A stretch of 64,000 bases of DNA from Devosia sp. (lineage in GTDB: Bacteria; Pseudomonadota; Alphaproteobacteria; Rhizobiales; Devosiaceae), in NCBI RefSeq assembly GCF_017307495.1, contig NZ_JAFKHE010000023.1, forward strand, positions 1 through 64,000, in the 5' to 3' direction. How positions within the stretch are numbered: position 1 is the stretch's first letter; every line of letters begins with the position of its first letter. The notes under the pieces were generated by a model. The model searched no databases. It worked only from the letters and a program-made list of their open reading frames with translations, and was not told the DNA's origin. Made by a program: the position numbers and the translations under genes. This document shows positions 33,076-41,192 of the stretch, one piece after another.

Positions 33076-34062
33076 GTGGTCAAATTCGGGATTCTTGGTG
33101 CTGGCCGTATTGGCAAGGTGCATGCGGGCACCATCGCCAACTCGCCGCGGGCCAGCGTCGCCTACGTGGCCGACGCCATCGCCGATGCCGCATCTTCGCT
33201 GGCCGGGAGCGTGGGGGCACAAGTTCTCTCGGTCGATGAGGTGATTGCTTCCGACGTCGATGCGATCCTGATCGCGACGCCCACCGATACGCATGCCGAC
33301 CTGATCGAGCGCGCCGCGCGGGCCGGCAAGGCGATCCTGTGCGAGAAGCCGGTGTCGCTGTCGGTCGAGCGCATCGAGGCCTGCCTACCGGTGGTCGAGA
33401 AGGCCGGCGTGCCGCTGATGATCGGCTTCAACCGGCGCTTCGACCCCAATTTCGCGAGCCTGCAGAAGCGTTTGCGTGACGGCGCGGTGGGCGAGGTCGA
33501 GATCGTCACCATCATCTCGCGCGACCCGGCGCCGCCGCCGGTCAGCTATATCGAGCGTTCCGGCGGGCTCTATCGCGACATGATGATCCACGATTTCGAC
33601 ATGGCGCGCTTCCTCGTTGGCGAAGAATTCGTGACGGTGCAGGCCCTGGGCAGCGCGCTGGTCGACAAGGCGATCGGGGTCGCCGGCGACGTCGATACCG
33701 CCGCCGTGCAGATGCAGACCGCCTCGGGCAGGATCGCGGTGATCACCAATTCGCGCCGCGCCACCTATGGCTACGACCAGCGGCTGGAAGTGCATGGATC
33801 CAAGGGCATGCTGCGGGCTGGCAACGTGCACATGACGACGCTCGAGCAGGCCGACGGCGGCGGCTTCACCCAGGACGTGATCCAGAATTTCTTCATCGAC
33901 CGGTATGTCGCGGCCTATGCCGCCGAGGTGAACAGCTTCATCGACGCCATGGACAAGGGCACCACGCCGACACCGTCGGGGCACGACGGGCTCATGGCGC
34001 AAAAGCTCGCGGAAGCAGCGACCAAGAGCTCGCAGACCGGGCAGGTCGTGCGGGTGGGGTGA
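33076..34062 (+). CDS. iolG: Myo-inositol 2-dehydrogenase
   Basis: A 328-residue Gfo/Idh/MocA enzyme that oxidises myo-inositol to 2-keto-myo-inositol with NAD. The Rossmann motif is GAGRIGKVH (about 7-15), the CEKPVSL motif supplies the catalytic lysine region, and DMMIHDFDMARFLVG carries the active-site Asp/His. Start GTG at 33076 with GGGAGG eight bases upstream. It is divergent from iolC and is followed by a repeat and an SDR gene. Confidence 0.95.
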   Translation: MVKFGILGAGRIGKVHAGTIANSPRASVAYVADAIADAASSLAGSVGAQVLSVDEVIASDVDAILIATPTDTHADLIERAARAGKAILCEKPVSLSVERIEACLPVVEKAGVPLMIGFNRRFDPNFASLQKRLRDGAVGEVEIVTIISRDPAPPPVSYIERSGGLYRDMMIHDFDMARFLVGEEFVTVQALGSALVDKAIGVAGDVDTAAVQMQTASGRIAVITNSRRATYGYDQRLEVHGSKGMLRAGNVHMTTLEQADGGGFTQDVIQNFFIDRYVAAYAAEVNSFIDAMDKGTTPTPSGHDGLMAQKLAEAATKSSQTGQVVRVG

Positions 34063-34075
34063 TACGGCTCTCCAA

Positions 34076-34217
34076 CCCCTCACCCGTCTCGGCTCCGGCT
34101 TTCGCCGGAGCCGATCCACCCTCTCCCCGAGGGGGAGAGGAACAAGTGGACGCCACCGCGCTTGCCGTATTCTTCTCCCCGTCGGGGAGAAGGTGGCGCG
34201 AAGCGCCGGATGAGGGG
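34076..34217. repeat. RIME-like repeat, copy 4
   Basis: Same mosaic as at 23994, with an additional hairpin (GGCTCCGGC...GCCGGAGCC) in the left arm. It lies between iolG and the SDR gene. Confidence 0.85.
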
Positions 34218-34322
34218 TGGTTCCACGGGCAGGCCTCTATATCACCCAAACGGAGGGGCTTGGCTTACGTGCCTCCAGTCCCTAGTCTCCGCCGCACCAT
34301 ACCAGCCTCAGAGTCCCACCAG

Positions 34323-35147
34323 ATGCCCGATGCCGCACCCGCCCCATTTGCCGGCAAGATTGCCGTTGTCACCGGAGGCGCGCAGGGCCTCGGCGAAGCG
34401 ACGGCGCGGCTCCTGGCAGCGCGCGGCGCGGCCGGCATCGTCATTACCGACCGACAGGCCGACAAGGGCGAGGCGGTGGCCAAATCCCTGAACGCGGCCG
34501 GCACGAAGACGGTGTTCGTCGCTGCGGATCTCGCGAACCCGGGCGACGTGGCCCGGGTCATTCCCGCGGCGGACAAGGCGTTCGGGCGGGTCGACGTGCT
34601 GGCCAACATCGCCGGGCTGACCGACCGCGGCACCATCCTCGATACGGACCAGGCGCTGTTCGACAAGATGTTCGCCATCAACGTACGGGCGCCGTTCTTC
34701 CTGATGCAGGACGCCATCGCGGTGATGCAGCGCGAGCGCATCGAGGGCACGATCGTCAATATCCTGTCGGTCAACGCCTATATCGGTTCGCCCAACCTGG
34801 CGGCCTACAGCGCCTCGAAGGGCGCGCTGATGACGCTGACCAAGAACACCGCCAATGCCGTCAACATGCTGCGAATCCGGGTCAACGGCATCAACCTGGG
34901 CTGGGCCGACACGCCGGGCGAGCACGTGACGCTGAAGCGCTTCCACGATGCCGCCGACGACTGGCTGGAAAAGGCCGAGCCGACGCGGCCGTTCGGCCGG
35001 CTGATCAAGCCGGATGACGTAGCCCGGCTCGTCGCCTTCCTCGCGGGACCGGAATCGGCGCCAATGACCGGCTCCTGCGTCGATTTCGAGCAGACGGTGA
35101 TCGGCGCAAGCGGCGGCGGGGCGATTGGCTATCCGGTGAAGCAGTAG
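34323..35147 (+). CDS. Short-chain dehydrogenase in the inositol locus
   Basis: A 274-residue SDR. The NAD(P) site is TGGAQGLGEA, followed by NIAG and the catalytic triad SVNAY...YSASKG. The C-terminal part (MTGSCVDFEQTVIGASGGG) is conserved among SDRs of rhizobial inositol clusters. It may act on an inositol isomer or a sugar acid; no specific substrate can be given. The ATG at 34323 is chosen because the fold starts there; the frame is open upstream through the repeat. No clear ribosome-binding site is seen. Confidence 0.82.
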   Translation: MPDAAPAPFAGKIAVVTGGAQGLGEATARLLAARGAAGIVITDRQADKGEAVAKSLNAAGTKTVFVAADLANPGDVARVIPAADKAFGRVDVLANIAGLTDRGTILDTDQALFDKMFAINVRAPFFLMQDAIAVMQRERIEGTIVNILSVNAYIGSPNLAAYSASKGALMTLTKNTANAVNMLRIRVNGINLGWADTPGEHVTLKRFHDAADDWLEKAEPTRPFGRLIKPDDVARLVAFLAGPESAPMTGSCVDFEQTVIGASGGGAIGYPVKQ

Positions 35148-35160
35148 GGCCTGGCAAGGC

Positions 35161-35283
35161 CCCCTCACCCGGTCCTTCGGACCGACCTCTCCCCCAAGGG
35201 AGAGGTGGTGTTGGGGCGAGATTGTGCCACAGGTTCACCTCTCCCTTGGGGGAGAGGTCGCCGCGTAGCGGCGGGTGAGGGGG
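35161..35283. repeat. RIME-like repeat, divergent copy
   Basis: Outer arms CCCCTCACCCG and CGGGTGAGGGG are the same as in the other copies, but the inner hairpins are CCTCTCCCCCAAGGGAGAGG-like rather than TTCTCCCCG. It lies between the convergent SDR and iolR genes. Confidence 0.8.
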
Positions 35284-35296
35284 CCTTTTTCTGCTT

Positions 35297-36142
35297 CTAC
35301 TTCTCCCCGCGCCTCCCGGCCACGGCCACCGTGAGCGTCATGGCCAGGGCCATCGTTGCCGCCATGGAGCGGAAGCCCTCGAAGTCGGCTTCGACAATCT
35401 CGAGCCAGGCGTCGGCGATCGAGGCGATGGGGGAAAAGATCGAGTCGGTGATCGAGACCAGCTTGGCCTGGCGGGCCCGGGCGGCGTGGGCGAGGCTGAC
35501 GGTCTCGCTGGCATAGGGCGTGAAGCTGATCGCCAGCACCGCGTCGCGCGGCGAGATGAAGTTGATCTGCTCGGCGCCGAGGCCGGCGACGCCGTCCACC
35601 AGGACGCTGCGGACGTTCAGCTTGCCCATGGCGTAGGCCATGTAGCTGGTGATCGGGAACGAGCGGCGAAGGCCGACGAGGTAGATGGTGTCGGCTCCCG
35701 CGAGGATGTCGACCGCCCTGTCGAGAACGGCCGGGTCGAGCTTGACCCGGAGGTCGGCGACGGAGCGCTCGGCGGCATCGGCAAAGCCCTGCAGCAGCAG
35801 GCCGGACGTGCTGGCGCCGCCGTGCTCGCGCAGCTGCTTCAGGCGCTCCTCATAGCTCGGCACGCGGTCGCGCAGGCGGGCGCGAAAGACATCCTGCAGG
35901 TCGGTGAAGCCCTGGTAGCCAAGGGCCTGGCTGAAGCGGACGAGGGTCGAGGGCTGGACGCCCGAATCCTGCGCGACGCTCGCCGCGGTGCCGAAGGCGA
36001 TCTCGTCGGGATGGTCGAGCGCGTAGGTCGCGACCTGGGCCAGCCGGCGCGGCAGGGTGGGGACGCGGGCAGCGATCAGCGCGCGCAGGGCGGGAAAGTC
36101 CCGCGGCGCCGCCTCGTCCAACTTGATATCCGCGTCAGCCAT
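35297..36142 (-). CDS. iolR: RpiR-family regulator, probable IolR
   Basis: A 281-residue protein. The N-terminal RpiR helix-turn-helix domain is at about 10-90 (RLAQVATYALDHPDEIAF and QPSTLVRFSQALGYQGF). The sugar-isomerase (SIS) domain follows from about 125 (IYLVGLRRSFPITSYM, AISFTPYASETVSLA). RpiR regulators beside rhizobial iol genes are IolR, which represses until an inositol intermediate binds. GGAA-N6-TTCC boxes lie in front of its own gene and in the iolC-iolG region, supporting this. I use the ATG at 36142; the open frame to 36238 would start inside an operator. Confidence 0.8.
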   Translation of the reverse strand: MADADIKLDEAAPRDFPALRALIAARVPTLPRRLAQVATYALDHPDEIAFGTAASVAQDSGVQPSTLVRFSQALGYQGFTDLQDVFRARLRDRVPSYEERLKQLREHGGASTSGLLLQGFADAAERSVADLRVKLDPAVLDRAVDILAGADTIYLVGLRRSFPITSYMAYAMGKLNVRSVLVDGVAGLGAEQINFISPRDAVLAISFTPYASETVSLAHAARARQAKLVSITDSIFSPIASIADAWLEIVEADFEGFRSMAATMALAMTLTVAVAGRRGEK

Positions 36143-36228
36143 GGACCGTGCTAGAACTCCCGGGGATCGGTTGGCCAATGTCCGACAGAAGTCCAAACCA
36201 AGTCCATGAACTTCTGCCGGTTTTTCCA

Positions 36229-36288
36229 CGTTCCGCAACGGGAACGCCGCTCGCTTGACGGTTCAGCCTAAAATGGAATAAACATTCC
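36229..36288. promoter_or_regulatory. IolR-type boxes upstream of iolR
   Basis: CGTTCC-N6-GGAACG (36229-36246) and GGAA-TAAACA-TTCC (36275-36288, extended to ATGGAAT-aaac-ATTCCAT at 36273-36290) are both perfect inverted repeats. The second matches the rhizobial GGAA-N6-TTCC IolR box exactly. A further CGTTCC half-site lies at 36313. They lie between iolR and the divergent dehydrogenase gene, so autoregulation and control of both are likely. The rest of 36239-36615 contains a RIME-like repeat. Confidence 0.72.
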
Positions 36289-36468
36289 ATCAATGGGGAA
36301 AATTGCGTAACACGTTCCATTTGGCAGGACCATCGGTCCGGTGATCGATACGGGCGCCGTGCCGGTCACCATGGGCAATGCCGCGCAGTACAAGCAGGCT
36401 CTCTCCCACGAGCGGCACGTCCGGGGCCCGCAAGGGCTGCGGGCGCCTTCTCAAGTTCGGCGCGTGCA

Positions 36469-36595
36469 CCCCTCGTCCGGCGCTGCGCGCCACCTTCTCC
36501 CCGACCGGGAGAAGAACACGGAGAGATCGGCGGGCAGCCCCGTTCCTTCCCCGTCGGGGAGAAGGTGGACCGGAGCAGCCGGGACGGGTGAGGGG
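36469..36595. repeat. RIME-like repeat, copy 5
   Basis: Outer CCCCTCGTCCGG and CGGGTGAGGGG arms with two inner CTCCCCG hairpins, as at 30897. It ends 20 bases before the second dehydrogenase ATG. Confidence 0.85.
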
Positions 36596-36615
36596 TTGAG
36601 GCAGGGAGTCTCAAG

Positions 36616-37731
36616 ATGACCACGATCGGGGTCGGCCTGATTGGCACCGGGTACATGGGCAAGTGCCATGCGCTGGCCTGGAATGCGGTGAAGCCGGTGT
36701 TCGGGGACGGGCCGCGGCCGCGGCTCGTGCACCTTGCCGAAGTGTCGCCGGAGCTCGCCGCCCGGCGGGCCGGAGAGTTCGGGTTCGACAAGTCCACATC
36801 GGACTGGCGCGCGCTGATCGCCGATCCGGAGGTCGAGGTGGTGTCGGTGACGACGCCCAATGCCTTCCACGCCGAGATGGCGATCGCAGCGCTCGAAGCC
36901 GGCAAGCACGTCTGGTGCGAAAAGCCGATGGCGGTGGCGCTGGCGGATGCCGAACGGATGGCGGCGGTGGCGCGCGGGTCGGGACGGGTCACGGCGCTCG
37001 GCTACAACTACATCCAGAACCCGGTGATCCGGCACATCCGGCGGCTGGTCGACGAAGGCGCCATCGGGGCCGTCAATCACGTCCGCTTCGAGATGGACGA
37101 GGACTTCATGGCCGACCCGGAGGCGCTGTTCTACTGGAAGAGCGAGGCCAGCTCGGGCTACGGCGCGCTCGACGATTTCGGGGTGCATCCGCTTAGCCTG
37201 ATCCAGTACCTGTTCGGCGGGGTGCGGCGGGTGATGGCGCAGCTCGGCATGCCGTATGCCGACCGGCCGAGCCGGGATGGCGGGCGGCGCAAGGTCGAGA
37301 CCTGGGACATCGCCTCGGTGCTGCTCCAGCTCAGGAACGGCGCGTCGGGGGTGATGGCGCTCGACCGTTCGGCCTGGGGGCGCAAGGGGCGGATCGCGGT
37401 GCAGATCTTCGGCAGCACGGGGACCATCGCCTACGACCAGGAGCGCATGAACGAGTTCCAGCTCTATAGCGCCAGCGCGCCGGCGGCCGAGCAGGGATTC
37501 CGGACGATCCTGACGGCGCCCGTGCATGCGCCCTACGAGAAGTTCATCCCGGCGCCGGGGCACGGGCTGGGGTTCAACGAGCTGAAGATCATCGAGTGCC
37601 ATGAGCTGCTGCGCGCGATCGGCGGCGAGGCGGGGGCGCAGATCGTCGGCTTCGAGCGAGGGCTCGAGATCGAGCGGGCCGTGCATGCGATGGCGCAGAG
37701 CCACCGCGAGGGACGGTGGGTGGAGGTCTAG
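36616..37731 (+). CDS. Gfo/Idh/MocA-family oxidoreductase
   Basis: A 371-residue NAD(P)-dependent dehydrogenase. The Rossmann motif is GLIGTGYMGKCHA, WCEKPMAVALADAERM holds the catalytic lysine, and the central GALDDFGVHPLSLIQYLFGG holds the active-site Asp/His pair. It resembles dehydrogenases of inositol isomers or sugar acids but is distinct from iolG. An AGGGAG site seven bases before the ATG supports the start. It is divergent from iolR with IolR boxes between, so it may act on an inositol stereoisomer; that is an inference. Confidence 0.88.
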   Translation: MTTIGVGLIGTGYMGKCHALAWNAVKPVFGDGPRPRLVHLAEVSPELAARRAGEFGFDKSTSDWRALIADPEVEVVSVTTPNAFHAEMAIAALEAGKHVWCEKPMAVALADAERMAAVARGSGRVTALGYNYIQNPVIRHIRRLVDEGAIGAVNHVRFEMDEDFMADPEALFYWKSEASSGYGALDDFGVHPLSLIQYLFGGVRRVMAQLGMPYADRPSRDGGRRKVETWDIASVLLQLRNGASGVMALDRSAWGRKGRIAVQIFGSTGTIAYDQERMNEFQLYSASAPAAEQGFRTILTAPVHAPYEKFIPAPGHGLGFNELKIIECHELLRAIGGEAGAQIVGFERGLEIERAVHAMAQSHREGRWVEV

Positions 37732-37784
37732 CGGCGGCGGATCGCTGCGCCGATGAGGTGGGGGCGCTCGGTGACGGACCGGGC

Positions 37785-37826
37785 CACCCCCCTCCCTCGT
37801 TCCCTCCCCTCAAGGGGGAGGGAGGC
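37785..37826. repeat. GC-hairpin repeat, type B copy 2
   Basis: A short copy of the CCCCCTCCCTC / CCTCAAGGGGGAGGG element seen at 26795 and 43888, between the dehydrogenase stop and the riboflavin transporter stop. Confidence 0.7.
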
Positions 37827-37863
37827 GATCCGGTCGAGGCGATGGGTTGGGGGAGGGCGGCCC

Positions 37864-38847
37864 TCACACGGCGGCCAGCGTCCCCGTCCGGCTGCGGCTT
37901 TCGACCCAGTAGATGAACACCGAGGCCAGCACGATCAGCGCGGCGCCGGGCCAGAACCAGATCGACGGGACCTGGCCGAGCAGGATCCAGCCGAGCAGGC
38001 CACTCAGCGGCACCTTGCTGTCGCCGAAGGGCTGCAGGTAGGTCGCATCGGCCACCTTGTAGGCGAAGGCGAGCAGGTACTGTGCGATGCCGGTGAGGAC
38101 GCCGAGCAGGGCCAGCAGCCACAGGGCGGTGCCGGTGGGGATGGCGAAGACGTTGTGGGCGAGCCCCGCCGGCAACAGGCCGGGTGCGGCAAGGCCCAGC
38201 GCCCAGACCGCGAGCAGGATCAGCAGGTGGTTCGGCGTCACCAGCACGAGCAGCGAGATGGTCAGCGTCTCGGGGCCCTCGCCCTTGAGCGCCAGGTACT
38301 TGGTCAAGACGTCCGTCGTCGCCCACAGCGCGGCGGCAACAATGGGGACCAGGGTGTGCCAGCCGAGGCCCTCGGCGCCGACCCCGGAAATAATGATGGC
38401 GCCGACGAAGCCGACGAGCGCCGCCGCGATACGGGCGGTCGAGGCGCGTTCGCCGAGGAAGATGGTCGAGCCGAGAATGATGAAGAGGGGCCCCGTGGCC
38501 AGGAGCGTCACCATCTGCCAGATCGGCACGCCGGTGGCGAAGCCGTAGACGAAGACGTGGACGCCGAGCGCCGACACGAAGGCGCGGATTTCATGGGCGA
38601 GCGGATGGCTGGTGCGCAGGTTCCTGACGCCGATGCGCAGGATGAGCGGCAGGCTGACGATGGCGGCAATCACATATTGCCAGAAGGCCATGCCGGTCGA
38701 GCTCATGCCGTAGCCGCCATATTCAACGGGAGTGGGTAGAGCGGATTGCAGCAGGTTGGAGCCGGCAAATGCCGCGGCGGCAACCAGCATGAAGACCGCC
38801 CCCGTGGTGGTGGCGGAGGTCTTGGCAGACGAGGAAATCTGGTTCAT
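37864..38847 (-). CDS. ribN: EamA-family riboflavin importer
   Basis: A 327-residue inner-membrane protein of the DMT superfamily with ten spans in two EamA repeats. On its own the family does not define substrate. The gene, however, lies 160-300 bases downstream of an FMN riboswitch on the same strand, and RibN, a rhizobial riboflavin importer of this family, is known to be controlled in this way. I therefore name it RibN-like. The ATG at 38847 follows GGAAAGGA, with a hairpin just upstream at 38863-38887. Confidence 0.85.
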   Translation of the reverse strand: MNQISSSAKTSATTTGAVFMLVAAAAFAGSNLLQSALPTPVEYGGYGMSSTGMAFWQYVIAAIVSLPLILRIGVRNLRTSHPLAHEIRAFVSALGVHVFVYGFATGVPIWQMVTLLATGPLFIILGSTIFLGERASTARIAAALVGFVGAIIISGVGAEGLGWHTLVPIVAAALWATTDVLTKYLALKGEGPETLTISLLVLVTPNHLLILLAVWALGLAAPGLLPAGLAHNVFAIPTGTALWLLALLGVLTGIAQYLLAFAYKVADATYLQPFGDSKVPLSGLLGWILLGQVPSIWFWPGAALIVLASVFIYWVESRSRTGTLAAV

Positions 38848-38862
38848 CGATCGATCCTTTCC

Positions 38863-38887
38863 GTAACCAGTTCCCTCAGGGAGTTAC
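38863..38887 (-). promoter_or_regulatory. Hairpin next to the ribN ribosome-binding site
   Basis: The stem GTAAC/GTTAC with an inner TCCC-TGA-GGGA stem lies directly before the GGAAAGGA ribosome-binding site. It may be part of the riboswitch expression platform controlling translation. Confidence 0.45.
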
Positions 38888-39004
38888 GGGGATCAGCGAT
38901 GGCGGGGCGTGGTGCGCCCTTGGCCGCGTCTGCCATTCGAGCATAGCTCTCATGGCCTTCTCGGGGAAATCGCTCCACTGGAGTGATTTCTGACCCCTCG
39001 AAGT

Positions 39005-39148
39005 CCCGTTCTCTTTCATCCGGACTATACCGTCGGCTCCGGAATCACACCGGATCTGCTGACCCCTCCAGGTGCCTGAAGGGCGCTCGCGGGCTTGGGA
39101 TCGCTCCCTTTACCGCCGGTGGGGAATTGCACCCCGCCCTGAGAACAA
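39005..39148 (-). promoter_or_regulatory. FMN riboswitch (RFN element)
   Basis: On the minus strand the conserved RFN blocks appear in order: TTCTCAGGGCGGGGTGCAAT, TTCCCCACCGGCGGTA, AGCCCGCGAGCG, GGTCAGCAGATCCGGTG, GATTCCGGAGCCGACGGTA and TAGTCCGGATGAAAGAGAAC. The closing stem pairs TTCTC with GAGAA. It controls the RibN-like importer downstream, turning it off when FMN is plentiful. Confidence 0.97.
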
Positions 39149-39299
39149 TGCCATCGTGAGATGACGATGGAGATTTAGGCCCGGGCGCCGCCGCATGCAA
39201 GGGCGGATCCGAGAACGCTGTGTCGTCGTGCGGACGAACGATGGATGGGATTGGCGTCAGGAGCCCCACAAGGAGGCGTGATGGCGCCACGAATACGGA

Positions 39300-39372
39300 G
39301 TCATTACCGCGAAAGCGGGACACTCTGTTTGCGGTTTGGCAAAACGGAGGTCCCCACTTTCGCGGGGATGAC
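39300..39372. repeat. REP-like inverted element, GTCAT..CCGCGAAAG type
   Basis: Inverted ends GTCATTACCGCGAAAGCGGG and CCCACTTTCGCGGGGATGAC enclose about 33 bases. It is related to the element at 13306. It lies between the riboswitch and the potI stop; I see no gene in the rest of 39149-39420. Confidence 0.75.
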
Positions 39373-39420
39373 CCGGTGAGGGTGGGGAGTCCTGGACCCT
39401 ATGGCGAGTTGCCGCGCGTC

Positions 39421-40233
39421 CTACGCCTTGCGGGTACGGCCGCTGGAGGTGAAGCCGATGAAGCTGGCGATGACGACGGCGAGGGCGACGACACCGATGA
39501 TGATGGTGGCGAGCGCGTTGACCTCGGGCGAGACGCCCAGCCGCACCTTCGAGAAGATGATCATCGGCAGGGTGGAGGAGCCGGGGCCGGAAACGAAGCT
39601 GGCGATGACCAGGTCGTCGAGCGACAGGGTGAACGCCAGCAGCCAGGCCGAAATGAGCGCCGGTGCGATGATCGGCAGGGTGATGTCGAAGAAGACGCGG
39701 ACGGGCGTGGCGCCGAGGTCCATCGCCGCTTCCTCGATCGAGGTGTCCATGTCAATCAGGCGGGACTGGACCACCACGGTCACGTAGGCGGTGCAGAAGG
39801 TCGCGTGCGCGATGACGATGGTGAGGATGCCGCGGCCGGCGGGCCAGCCGATCAGCGACTGCATGGCGACAAAGAGCAGCAGCAGCGCGAGGCCGGTGAT
39901 CACGTCGGGCATGACGAGCGGGGCCGAGACGGTGGCCTGCAGCACGGTCTTGCCGCGGAAGCGGCGGAAGCGGACGAGCGCCACGGCGCACAGCGTGCCC
40001 AGGACCAGGGCGATCGAGGCGGCGACGGCGGCGATCTGCAGGCTGAGCCATGCCGCCGGCAGCAGCTGCGGGTCCTTCAGCAGGTCGGCATAGGATTGCA
40101 GCGAGAAGCCCGACCAGACCGTCACCAGCCGGTTGGCGTTGAACGAGAAGATCACCAGCGAGATGATCGGGGCGTAGAGGAAGATGAAGCCGATGGCGGA
40201 GGCCAGCGGCAGGAACCAGCGGTTCTTTCCCAT
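39421..40233 (-). CDS. potI: Putrescine/polyamine ABC transporter permease PotI type
   Basis: A 270-residue permease with six spans. The EAA loop reads SIEEAAMDLGATPVRVFFDITLP, and SLDDLVIASFVSGPGSSTLPM is typical of PotC/PotI. The start ATG at 40233 overlaps the potH stop by four bases, so the two are translationally coupled. It is last in the potF-potG-potH-potI order. Polyamine specificity rests on the family and the PotF-type binding protein. Confidence 0.93.
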   Translation of the reverse strand: MGKNRWFLPLASAIGFIFLYAPIISLVIFSFNANRLVTVWSGFSLQSYADLLKDPQLLPAAWLSLQIAAVAASIALVLGTLCAVALVRFRRFRGKTVLQATVSAPLVMPDVITGLALLLLFVAMQSLIGWPAGRGILTIVIAHATFCTAYVTVVVQSRLIDMDTSIEEAAMDLGATPVRVFFDITLPIIAPALISAWLLAFTLSLDDLVIASFVSGPGSSTLPMIIFSKVRLGVSPEVNALATIIIGVVALAVVIASFIGFTSSGRTRKA

Positions 40234-41192
40234 CAGCGACGGCCCTCCACGACGGCATTCTGGGCGCGCTGCATCAGCATGATCGGGATCACGACGATGA
40301 CCAGCATGGTGATGGCGAGCGCGGCGGCGCGCGGCCAGTTGGTCTTGGCGAAGAACTCGTCCCACAGGATGCGGCCGATCATCTGCGTGCCCGGCCCGCC
40401 GAGCAGCGAGGGGATGACGAATTCGCCGATCGCCGGGATGAAGACCAGCATGGCGCCGGCCACGACGCCCGGCATCGACAGCGGCAGCGTCACCGAAAAG
40501 AAGGTGCGGATCGGTCGCGCCCCGAGGTCGGCCGAGGCCTCGAGCAGCGAGGGATCGAGCTTCACGAGGTTGGTGTAGAGCGGCAGGATGAAGAACGGCA
40601 GATACGAATAGACGATGCCGACATAGACCGCGAAGTCGGTCTGCATCATGGTCAGCGGCGCGATGCCGAACAGGGCGAGGGTGTTGTTGATGACGCCCTC
40701 GCCGCGGAGGAACCCGCTCAGCGCGTAGACGCGCAGCAGGAACGAGGTCCAGAACGGCAGGATCACCAGCATCAGCAGCACGTTGCGCCACTTATCCGGG
40801 GCGCGCGCGATGGCGTAGGCCATGGGATAGCCGATCAGGATGGCGACCACGGTCGAGATCGCGGCGATGCGGATCGAGCTGAGGAAGGCGTTGATGTAGA
40901 TGCCCGACGGATCGGTGAAGACGCGGATGTAGTTCGACAGGTGCAGGGTGAGCTGCACGGTGCCGTTCTCGGTCGTCATCAGGTTCGAGTAGGGCGGCTG
41001 GCCGAACTGCTTGGTGGCGAGCGAGATGCCGAACACCACCGCGAGCGGCACGATGAAGAACAGGGTGAGCCAGGCGGCCGGCGCCGCGATGACCAGGGCA
41101 CGCCCGGAAATGCCGACGGCCGACGGCAGCCGCCTCAGCCAGGTGAGGAAGCCGGAAGGCGGCGGGGCGGGCGGGGGCGCGACCTCGGTCAA
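40233..41192 (-). CDS. potH: Putrescine/polyamine ABC transporter permease PotH type
   Basis: A 319-residue permease with six spans and EAA loop SLLEASADLGARPIRTFFSVTLP. The N-terminal segment is proline-rich (VAPPPAPPPSG). The start is TTG at 41192, overlapping the upstream ATPase stop as TTGA, with only a weak ribosome-binding site; coupling to potG translation is likely. The family assignment is strong; the start is less so. Confidence 0.93.
   Translation of the reverse strand: MTEVAPPPAPPPSGFLTWLRRLPSAVGISGRALVIAAPAAWLTLFFIVPLAVVFGISLATKQFGQPPYSNLMTTENGTVQLTLHLSNYIRVFTDPSGIYINAFLSSIRIAAISTVVAILIGYPMAYAIARAPDKWRNVLLMLVILPFWTSFLLRVYALSGFLRGEGVINNTLALFGIAPLTMMQTDFAVYVGIVYSYLPFFILPLYTNLVKLDPSLLEASADLGARPIRTFFSVTLPLSMPGVVAGAMLVFIPAIGEFVIPSLLGGPGTQMIGRILWDEFFAKTNWPRAAALAITMLVIVVIPIMLMQRAQNAVVEGRR

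Noticed and set aside
23994..36595. CRISPR-like array suggested by repeated palindromes
   Set aside because: The repeats are 120-140 bp, kilobases apart and in both orientations, with no spacers and no cas genes; they are intergenic mosaic elements.
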